Source: Arbacia lixula | Taxonomy: Eukaryota > Echinodermata > Echinoidea > Arbacioida > Arbaciidae | NCBI GenBank assembly: GCA_963669155.1 | Contig: OZ022591.1 | Coordinates: 2,931,297 to 2,995,296 of the forward strand | DNA length: 64,000 bases | Direction of reading: 5' to 3' | Part shown: positions 40,671 through 50,700 of the stretch, one piece after another | Layout: the number at the start of each line of letters is the position of its first letter | Numbering within the stretch: the stretch's first letter is position 1 | The notes under the pieces: model-generated | Told to the model about the DNA's origin: nothing | Seen by the model: only the letters and a program-made list of their open reading frames with translations | The model's database searches: none | Made by a program: the position numbers and the translations under genes

Positions 40671-42054
40671 AGCTTAAAATGCCATGTTGATAACTTTAGG
40701 ATAGAGGCAGACCTCCTGTGGAACCATATTGAACATTATATTCTAGTAGATGAGGTTTTACAGAGGCTACTCACATAACATGCACTTTGTTCTGTTTTTT
40801 TTTTTTTCGTTGTCTGCATTATACCCTTGTGTAGCAGTTTATCTACAATCAGCAAAATAATATTTGTGCTTTTACATGCATATCCACCCAAAATATCATT
40901 AATCATATCAAAACACAGAATCTAACTCAGAAAACTGGTGGCTGACCAGAAGGGTAAAGTATAAAATCGAACTGAATATTCTTGTTGTACCGAAATTCTG
41001 GAGTGGAGATAAATTTGTGTGTATAGCTAGCGACTTTAAATGTCAGAAATAGAGCTTGTCGAGCCATTATTAGCACTGAAAAAACAAATGTTAACATTGA
41101 GTACCTTTCAGTCCTCATGTCATGTGCTATTTTCCTGTGTACATAAATGGCTACATGTATCTATGTTGGAAAATTGACCTTGAGCATCATTGAAAGGGCA
41201 AGGTCTCAAACACAATCATTTTGCCTTGAATTGCCATTTATTCACTGCTATGGGAAGTCATTTAATTTGTTCATTCATGAGTGTTGTAGCATGAGTTTGC
41301 CAAACTTTGTACAAATTATTCATCTGTGCCAGCCTTTATCAAGATATCAAGCCTGAAAGCATCATTTAGAGGTAGAGTTTCATTGTATGATTGTAGTATA
41401 CTGTACTCGTGTACAATTACACTATGGGTTCTTGTACAAAAGGACATGTCCAGTTCGGGCAGAGTAACATGATCTTACATATAAATTGATGTATATTAAC
41501 AGATTACACAGTGCAAACAAAATAACTAGAAGCAAACATATTGAAAAAGGCAATCAATAGAGTAATGGGTGAAGCGGGCTTAAAGTTATTCATAAATCCG
41601 CAATATTTGGGGTTTGTACTTAACAAAGATGTGAATTATGCTTGCTGTTAATGTGTACACATGTACAATCAACAACCAAATCATGCATTCTCATAGCACT
41701 TACTTTTTGCAATAGATGATGTCACTTTACATGCATGATCCACACAAATAAGTAATACACATAATTTGTATTCAATATTAAAATGATTCTGTACTATATT
41801 GCAAAATATGTTATTTCATACATATGGTGAATAAGTTTTCCAGACTGGGGGTAATATTCAATTGTGTGGTGAGATGACATAAAATTTGTGATAAAAATAC
41901 TGGGAATGAATACTTTCATTGTCCATAGTTTTGACAATCTCTCTATTCTATACAAGTGCACAAGTTATTTTGTGTGATGTTCTCTACTAAGTAGTGGATT
42001 GAGGAGAGGAATGTTGGGGAAGGAGCTGATGGAGAAGGAGGGTAGAAGTGCGTT

Positions 42055-42679
42055 GATAACAAACAATAGGACATGTTAATAACGAGCATTATATCCCACA
42101 TACTAAGAATGCTGCTATATGATTGGACAAGAGTTGATCACGTGATAAAGGGTAGTTTTGCTCATCTGATCACCTGAGAAGAAAAGTTTGTTACACTTAA
42201 GGTGATAGTACTTTTTGGTTTCGCTGATCCCTTTACTCCTCACAGTCCTAACGCGTGATCAATATTTTGAGTACGCGCGAAATAAAAGTGCGTTACACTC
42301 GGACTATCAACTGACAGTAGCTCCTCCTGATGTGTCATAACGCGCGTCCTAGTAACGCGCGTCCTTGTAACACGCGTCCTAGTAACGCGCGTCTTAACGC
42401 GTGTTCCCCATGGCAGCGGTTCGGGGTTAGGTAGAGAAGTAAACATTACTTTTGTACGTCAAATTGTCATTTTTGGTATAGATAGTTGGTTTCAGATGTG
42501 GAATATAAAGCAAATAATCAACTTTTGGTTTCAGGTAATGAGACGAACTTATTACTTCCTCGGCGATCTGAATGTATACGCTATCTTTCCTCGGCTGCGC
42601 TTCGGAAAGATAGCTACATCCAGATCGCCTCGGAAGTGATAGTTCGTCTCATCATCTTAATAACGAACAATAGGACATG
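42055..42679. mobile_element. Region bracketed by direct repeats, holding a long hairpin
   Basis: Direct repeats GATAACAAACAATAGGACAT(G) at 42055-42075 and AATAACGAACAATAGGACAT(G) at 42659-42679 enclose a CGCG minisatellite (42338-42403) and a hairpin of about 110 bp (42540-42650). The hairpin arms include GAGACGAACT, TTACTTCC, CGGCGATCTG and GCTATCTTTCC, with loop TCGGCTGCGCTTC. No coding capacity. The class is unknown. Confidence 0.5.
42338..42403. repeat. CpG-rich 15-bp minisatellite
   Basis: Four to five units of TAACGCGCGTCCTAG with small changes, in otherwise CpG-poor DNA. Confidence 0.85.
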
Positions 42680-42729
42680 CAGCTTTCTTTACATGCCATT
42701 TTACCACACATGCAAAATCAATCCTGTGT

Positions 42730-42850
42730 CCTGTTGCATAAAACTTACCATTAATGGTAACTGCCATGATAACATTGTCTGACAGCCAATTAAAGGCAAG
42801 GTTTCTGTAGAAATTACCATTAATTGTAAGTCTCAAATGCAACAGGGCCC
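42730..42850. mobile_element. Foldback element of the GTTGCAT family, copy
   Basis: Left CCTGTTGCATAAAACTTACC, right TAAGTCTCAAATGCAACAGG. Internal ATTAATGGTAACTGCCATG and GACAGCCAATTAAAGGCAAG shared with 60918-61073. Confidence 0.8.
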
Positions 42851-43214
42851 TGGTGAGACTATTACACCTGTACATGTTCATATAATATGTGTACTTATAC
42901 GTATGTAGTTGTAGATCTTCTGAGTACAATACTCCTCCATCAATCATTGAACAGTACTCGGCAGATGTGCAATATTTTCCATAATACAGTTTTAAATGAT
43001 CAGAGCTGTTAAAAAGCATTATATTGGGGAAGAAATGTGTTTGTCCTGAGATGAATGAGTAGCCTTGAGCAAACTCGCAGCCGTGAAATGTTAATATTTG
43101 CTCCACTTTTGAGCAAGGGGGTGTGCCTACACTGGGTGATTGTTCCCATAATGGATAGGGTTGCATATTTTGGAGCCTTGATGATCACTATCTCTACTTC
43201 TATATGTTGGTACA

Positions 43215-43468
43215 GGTATTATTTTGCCCATGACTGATGTTAATACTGCCCAATATGCAAATATCTTTTCACCTCCATGTATAGGGAAAAAAATAATTGA
43301 TCATGTTCGGGGCTATTTTTTGAGTATATTGGCCAATTATTGGTATTATTTTGCCCATGACTGATGTTAATACTGCCCAATATGCAAATATCTTTTTACC
43401 TCCATGTACAGGGAAAAAAATAATTCATCATGTTTGGGGCTATATTTTGAGCACATTGGCCAATTTGG
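43215..43468. repeat. Recent 127-bp tandem duplication
   Basis: Two units starting GGTATTATTTTGCCCATGAC at 43215 and 43342, nearly identical throughout, ending TTGGCCAATT. Confidence 0.88.
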
Positions 43469-43858
43469 CAACAATTTGACATTGTGTGTATGGGAATTTG
43501 GGGGGCTCTTTTAACATTTTCCAGGGTATATTTAAGCATTTCTGGGGGCGAAATCGCCCTGAGCCCCCGTGTAGTTTTTCCCTGTCCATGTACCGTTCTG
43601 CATTATAAACACCAGTTATTTCCAGATTGAAGCCAGAAACCAGCAATTAATCCTCTCAACTGTCAATACCAAGCCAGGAAAACCCTATTGACTCATTACA
43701 CATGTTATGCACCAATAGTATTTAACAAGGATTATAGGAGAATGGCATTTCATAATGCTGTCATTCTGCCACTCATAACTTTTTACCATCTGCATAAGTT
43801 TTACGGAGAACACCCAAGTGGAAAATACATGTAAGTAAGATAAAGGATGTCAGTTGGG

Positions 43859-43875
43859 GGAGGGGGGGGGGGGGC
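43859..43875. repeat. G-rich homopolymer
   Basis: G run with one A interruption just left of the TTAA element. Confidence 0.8.
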
Positions 43876-43887
43876 ATTACTTCAAGC

Positions 43888-44258
43888 TTAAAGGGCATAC
43901 TGTACTGGGAAGGCAAAAAAGCCTTCAAAATGCAATTGTTAGCAATCTTCTTGCCAATGGTCTTAAATTCATGTATTGTCTATTTTAGAAGCTTGCTGAA
44001 AGTTATTTGCCCTCAAATGATCTACATTTTTAGTAATGAGTGATTAAATCACAAATCCTCAAAATGGTCGGCCCGAACATTTTGAGGATTTAATCATTAA
44101 TTATTAATTACTCCATATGTGGATCATTTGAGGGCACATAACTTTCAGCAAGCTTCTGAAATAGACAATACATGAATTTAAGACCATTGGCAAGAAGATT
44201 GCTAACAATTACATTTTGAAGGCTTTTTTGCCTTCCCAGTACAGTATATGCCCTTTAA
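43888..44258. mobile_element. TTAA-flanked palindromic MITE (370-bp family), complete copy 2
   Basis: TTAA at 43888-43891 and 44255-44258. Very similar to 23556-23928, but the central part is in the opposite orientation relative to the ends (TTTTTAGTAATGAGTGATTA on the left, ATTATTAATTACTCCATATG on the right). The perfect centre is CTCAAAATGGTCGGCCCGAA. Confidence 0.92.
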
Positions 44259-44479
44259 TGTTTTGAAACATCATTGAGAACCATGCTACATGATACCCAA
44301 TAAGAAATATTTCACAGGGGCAGTTTTGGTTTCTATGGGGTCTATTTTTTGCATTGCAGGGGCTATACTCTCCTGAGCCATGCTGTCCATTATACCCACT
44401 GAGAAAGTTTTATTTTTTTTTCTCAGGGGCTCTCGTTACATGCCAGTTTATTTCTTCATTTTGCTTTCTTCATTTTTTT

Positions 44480-44506
44480 TAGGTGGGGTGGGGGGGGGGG
44501 GGGGCT
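44480..44506. repeat. G-rich homopolymer
   Basis: GGTGGGGTGGGGG followed by a long G run. Confidence 0.8.
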
Positions 44507-45302
44507 GTAGGGAAGTGGTCCTCTGTGGTATATATTAACAGAGCAGACCTCTTTATTAGCTTGCCTGAGCCTTTGATTTTATTTCTGTGGTTGGGTGAGG
44601 AACGAAACCCGGGTCATCTCCACTCTAAATTGCTTGAACTCCTTTACAAGACGGTGATCGGTGGAGTGAGTCATCACCACGATTGGGCTGGATGGCTGGC
44701 ATGTTATTAGCTCGTCATCCTTCCGTAAGGTTTAACTCATTCATCACTAGGGCTGTCTCACAGAAATGAATATCATTATTTAGCAACACTATTTCAAAAA
44801 ATATTGATCAGAGTCATGTAAAAAACACATTGTATAATATTCTGTAGTATGTACATTAAAATAACTTTAAAAAAAAGGAAAATGAAAACATTTGTCAATA
44901 TCTTGTGGTTTATGTTTCTCATTCCACAGGTGAGACGTTTGTCTGATGGATGAGGTGCAGAACCTTTTTGAAAAATGAAAGATGGTTGAAAAGAAAAATG
45001 ATGGCTGCGAGCAAGCAAGCATCCTATCATTATAAAGTGATTGCAGGGCTCCTGTCGACAAGCCCATCATCTTTTCACCCCTTCACTCTCTCAGTTCATG
45101 CTGTTCAAAATGTTATCAATTTACTGTATGGCAAAGATTATTTTATTAATGTTACACTTTTGCCTCAAACATGCAATACTAAGTTTATACAAGTTGTGCA
45201 TGGAAACCAACAAACTTGAAACTTGAAACCCTACATGTATGTGTGCTGGATAATATGCTGCTCTGTAGGATTCATACATACATGTACATGTAATGAAGTG
45301 CA

Positions 45303-45522
45303 CACTACAGCTCAAAGGAATTGGCATAGGGAAAGGGAAAGGGAAGGAGCCACAGTTTTAAACCGCAGTATATTTTGTCCAGTTCAGCATGAAACATGAT
45401 CCTTTTTAGGCTAAAGCATCGTGTTTCATCTTGAACTGGACAAAATATATTGCGGTTTAACTGCGGCTCCTTCCTTTTCTTCCCTTTCCCTTTCCCGATG
45501 CCAATTCCTTTGAGCTGTAGTG
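45303..45522. mobile_element. TA-flanked palindromic MITE, copy 4
   Basis: 220 bp. Begins CACTACAGCTCAAAGG and ends CCTTTGAGCTGTAGTG with TA on the right. The left flank is CA, so one target base has changed. Missing one GGAAAG unit in the left arm. Confidence 0.88.
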
Positions 45523-46719
45523 TATATATCCCTGGCTTGGTCAGGAATGCAACACCAATACAGAAGGAGTCGATGATAGTAAAAGTCTAGACAGGTGGAG
45601 AGATTGTTACTAGCAGCATGCTTGCTTGCTTGCTTGCTTGTTAGCTCTTCACGATACAGTCCTCAGCCCTCGCTCCAGCTTCCAAAGGGCACCCTCGCTT
45701 TATTTTTAGCCCAGCCGAGCACATGACAGTATTCCTCGCACAGTAGGAAATACTAATAGCACAGACACTTTTGAGTGACCTACAATCCATAAATCAAATA
45801 CCATCACATGTATGGTGGAGTGAGTGTAATAGGTGATGCTTATCCATGTACTAGCTGGCATGCAAACTTTGTGTAGAGTATGTGTATTGTTGAGTTGTAA
45901 ACAAATGTATAATGCTGAATCAATCTATGTCAGGATGACTGATCAAAGGACCACGTCAGGGATGAAAATTGATGAAAAGATTGCGGATGCTATTATTTAC
46001 ATGTAGGTCTGCCATCAGGAACTTGATGCATTAAATCTGAAATACCTTTACTCTGCATTGTACCTTATGAGGAAATCAGGTTTTCACATTTGTTTTATTT
46101 GGTGGTGCTTTTTTGTGTATTTTGGAGCTGAAGTACCCCAAGCCCCTGTGTGTTTGTTTCTCTAATGCCGGTGGATCTTAATTTATTAACTTAGAGCATG
46201 GAGTTTAGAATCCATTCCCAATGTATTTTCACATTTTTTGAAAGCATCTCTTGATCTTTTTGTGGCATGTTTGCAAGCATTTAATCTACCATTCATTGCC
46301 TGTATGAAACAAACCACAAACCACAAAAATGGGCTCTAAAATGTGAAAAAGAGGATGCGTTGTGATTCATCTCATATTCTGCATAATTTACTGGTACGTA
46401 ATTAACTGTATCTTGCTACATGCAACAATGCTGTACTTAAACATACCTTTTTCCTTTTCTGCTCTCTTTGTTTGTTTCAATATCTAAGATGTTTCTTTCT
46501 TTTCCTTTTCTCCTACTTGTACACATAATTTACTTTCATCATGTGCATTTCTGGTACAAAAGGAAATTTGCATGAAAGGTATAGTGGGATGCAGAATTTT
46601 TTGTGTGTAATAAGAAGCCAAGGATGACAAATTACATTTATTTTAAATCCTTCATAAAGATTTACTGGTACATTCAGTACATGTATGTTCTTGTAATGCA
46701 TGTACAGAGGATGTTGCTG

Positions 46720-46885
46720 AAAACCATGGTATATTTTGTCCAGTTCAGCATGAAACATGATGCTTTAGCCTAAAAAGCATCATGTTTCATGCTGAACTGA
46801 ACAAAATATACCATGGTTTAAAACTGCGGCTCCTTCCCTTTGTTCCCTTTCCCTTTCCCTATGCCAATTCCCTTGAGCTGTTGTG
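46720..46885. mobile_element. TA-flanked palindromic MITE, copy 5 (left-truncated)
   Basis: Starts abruptly at about 46720 in the left arm (AAAACCATGGTATATTTTGT), keeps the centre and whole right arm, and ends CCCTTGAGCTGTTGTG followed by TA. Confidence 0.85.
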
Positions 46886-47524
46886 TACATGCTCATTATT
46901 AGACCTTTTTTGCAGGGTACATGCTAAATCATGCATACAAGTACGGCACAAAATTTGATTTAACTGTGGTCTAATTCTAAAACTCCTTTGTCGATTGGGG
47001 CCTTAATGTTTGAATTTAAGTATAGTGTAATCAATGTACCTGGACCATGAAATGAGGCACTTCATACTGCACCTGTACATGCACAGTGTATTTACATCTG
47101 TGCAAACATCTAAAAACCAGGCAGACACATAGTATGACTATTTTGTTTAACCTGGCCAACATTATGGTAATAACTTGTTGAGTGAGGCACATATGTCAGT
47201 TTTCAAGACCTGACCTTGAAACTGCCATTGGTACTCATTATATGGTTCACAATAGATTACAAATGAGCTGTCTACTGGCTGTGGTTGATTGTGATAAATG
47301 TACTGTAGGGATTGCTCTTTTTAGACAGGATCAATGATACACATTAGCTCAGTTTACCATGAATTTGTTCAGTTTATATGTTTCCTTTTTGGAGTGCTCC
47401 ACAAAAGAACGCATGAAAGGTATGCATGTAACTGTACTGATACATTTTATTTGTTGCAACCAGATCGGAATACTTTTGCCAGAGGCCTGTGAATGTGATA
47501 CAGTGTTATCAACAACATATGGTG

Positions 47525-47671
47525 TATTTTGTACAGGAGTTTGCAGACTAGAATTCTGTAGCCATTCTGCCCAAGGCCTTTGATACATGTTGATAAATAA
47601 TGTATTTTATATTTTGTACAGGAGTTTGCAGACCAGAATGCTGTAGCCATTTTGCCCCAGGCCTGTGATAC
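47525..47671 (+). repeat. 85-bp tandem duplication over the acceptor of the first PRDM2 coding exon
   Basis: TATTTTGTACAGGAGTTTGC occurs at 47525 and 47610, each followed by AGAC.AGAAT.CTGTAGCCAT and GCC.CAGGCC-like sequence. The second copy would supply the acceptor (AG at 47620-47621) of the exon holding the start codon. Confidence 0.8.
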
Positions 47672-47688
47672 TACATTGACATCCGACC

Positions 47689-47770
47689 ATGTTGGAGAGC
47701 GTTGCAGAGGGGATCAAACACCCTCCTGAGTTTGAGTTCAGACAGTCCGTCATGGAACCTACACTGATGG
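47689..47770 (+). CDS. PRDM2: PRDM2 coding exon 1 (start codon)
   Basis: Encodes MLESVAEGIKHPPEFEFRQS and VMEPTLM plus one base. The donor is ATGG|GTAGGT. HPPEFEFRQSVMEPTLMGVW aligns without gaps to the RIZ1 segment ending TRIGVW. A 5' UTR part probably extends back to the acceptor at 47621. Confidence 0.85.
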
Positions 47771-50700
47771 GTAGGTAGAGAACAGTTGGTATATTTGGTC
47801 TGATTGCCATGGCAACTGCAAGTACTATATATCTGATGTGGGTTCGCATTGAGGATCAGGATTAACGTTAAGCTTTAGCTAGATTAGGATCAAGCACCTC
47901 CTGAGTTTGAGTTCAGACAGTCCATCATGGAACCCACACTGATGGGTATGTAGAGAACAGTTGGTATATTTGGTCTGATTGCCATGGCAAACTGCAAGTG
48001 CTATGTGCGTTAGCATTGAGGATCAGGACTAACGTTATGCTTTAGGATTAGGATCAAACACCCTCCTGAGTTAGAGTTCAGACAGTCCATCATGGAACCC
48101 ACACTGATGGGTAGGTAGAGAACAGTTGGTATATTTGGTCTGATCGCCATGCCAACTGCAAGTACTATATATTTGATAATGGGTGTTAGCATAGAGGGTC
48201 AGGATTAGGCCTAAGGATTAGGATCAAGCACCTCCACACTTTGATTACAGACAGTGAGGTCAAGGTACCCACACTGATGGGTAGGCAGAGAACAGCTGGT
48301 GCATTTAGTCTAAACCCATTGGGTCTAAACCCATTTGGTCTGATTACCATGCCAACTGCAAGTACTACTTGATAATAGGGGTTAGTGTTAAGGATCAGGA
48401 TTAACGTTAGGCTTTAGAATTAGGATCAAACACCTCCAGACTTTGATTTCAGACAGGACTCGATGGAAACCAAAACAGTTGGTGTAAACAAACATATTGG
48501 TTGATTCCCATTTGGTCTTATATGACTCTAATCTCCAGCTATCTATAAGTCCTACATGTACACATGTAGCTGATATTTAGTGTTTGAGTTATTTAAAGTG
48601 TGTACCCTGTTCCCTATTCCACATGACAGTCCAGGGGATTGTTAACATTGCTATGAGAAGTGTGATATATTTGTCTGAACTTTGATTTATTTACCGGTAT
48701 GAATGCATGTGGATGTGCACTTTGGAGCTCGAACATTGAATATTTGACCTACACCCTCCCTGACTCCTCCCATTGTACACATTGGGCATGATAAAAAAGT
48801 TGTCAAATATTGTAGCACCCATGAATGTTTGTGTTAAGAATGTATTTCAGCTCAACAGTGACCTTAGAAAATACCATTCTTTTACATATAAAAAGACACC
48901 TTTTTGTAACACTACTCGATTCTATTTAAATAAAAGTATAAACGGATAATGTGAATTGCATGACCACTTTTTATACCATAGATATATTTTTTTTCTGCCT
49001 TAGAGCAAGCATTTAACCTCCTCTCTTTTTGTTCATGTCACATTTATTTTTTGGGCTTCTTTATTCATTAGGAAATTGTTCTCAATTTACCTCATCTACT
49101 GTAGATAATTTTGAAATGTTTTCAATTATATTATGGGACACATTATTATTTAAATTTAAGCTTTTGCTTACTTATGCTTCATTGTCCTGAATGCTAACTC
49201 TGTTAAATATGTTTATTTGAAAATGTTAATGTTGCATGTGGAAAGACAAAGGAAATCAATGGAAAAACATGTAGATTTTGCACTAAGGAGCACAGATATT
49301 GAATTCTGGACAGACTCTTCCATCCCATAACACACATTACATGGGAAATGTTATTATACGTGAAGGTGTTCAGAAATGTTACAGCAAAAAATGATTTTGT
49401 TTAGGATGTGTGTGCTAGTTTATAAGCAGTGACCTCCGAACATGATCTCCTTAAATGCTATTCAGCTAGCCAGTAGTAGCAATGAGCAAACTATGAGCCT
49501 GATTGAACCAGAGACAAACCATTTTACTGGGAGGTAATTCCTTATGGACCTGAAAAGTCAATTTGAGATTTAACGCAAATCAAATCAAAAGTATTAAGTT
49601 AACGCAGCTTGCGTTTAATATTTTGAATTGAATCCACCAGACTAGCGAATAGTAGTTGCACTTAGAATTAAACACAACTTGTTATGAAATGGAATTTGGA
49701 TCTAAACGTGAAGTTGTGCTGAACGTTTAGGAGTTGTAGGCTTTTTAAGATTTGCGAATAAACAGAACTTTTTATGTAAGAAGGCCCAGGCATGGAAAGT
49801 AGCCTTACAAATAGATGAGATCAGTCACACTACTGGAATAGCTCTGACAAGAGCCACTTAGATATTGAGCTAAGTGAGAAATGAATAGGAAGCAGGCAGT
49901 AACCAGCAGAATATTTGTTTAGTGAAGGATATCTCCAAAAAAGAATAGCTTCTTGATGTTGTGTACCACTTGCTTATCAATCACTCAAATAAATATTAAT
50001 TTATTATGTTCTTGATTGATTGATTGATTGACAGGTGTCTGGGCCAAGAAGGCAGTGAGGAAGGGGCGGACCTACGGCCCTTTCATGGGTGAGAAGAAGA
50101 AGTGCAGCGAGGTACCGGATGACACCTATTCTTGGGAGGTGAGTACAGCTTGGATGGGGGAAGGGAGGGGGGGGGGGGAGGGGGAGGAGGTGGTGGTCTT
50201 AATCCGAGCCTCTTACTATTACAGTGAAATCTGTATAGAAACACCCTCTAAAGAAGACAAGAAACGTCTTCATTAGCAGGTGATCCAGCTCTTTCCATTG
50301 TAGATATATGATTGGCCCTGCGATTGATTGAGATCAATCGCAACCCATAAAACGGGGGCCAGAGGTATACAGTATACATCATATATTTCGCGGGTTTTTC
50401 TTTTTTGCGAATTTCGCTAGTGGGGTGCTATTCGCAAATTTAACAACAAGCGAAAATATGAATGCAATGTGCACACACACATGTATTACTAGTACTAGCA
50501 CTCCACGAGCGTGAATTTAACCACTCGCGAAATTGGCGAGAAGTCCTGATTCACGAAAAGTTAGATCTGCTAAATATATGGTGTACACAGTCGTACAATG
50601 ACGTATGTTGCTCCGTTCTTTTCCCTCAGATCCGCGGACCCAAGGGAGTGCGGCTGTACAGCATCGACGCATCGGAGCCCACCAAGGCAAACTGGATGCG

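Noticed and set aside
42657..43166. 169-aa minus-strand open frame
   Set aside because: Runs through a foldback element and unrelated AT-rich DNA; no family resemblance.
44598..44700. Possible tRNA or gene near a GAAACCCGGGTCATC sequence
   Set aside because: No cloverleaf could be drawn and no matching A/B boxes at proper spacing.
47712..48510. Regularly spaced repeats resembling a CRISPR array
   Set aside because: The host is a eukaryote, the units are contiguous 170-bp copies including the 'spacers', and the repeated part is PRDM2 exon sequence.
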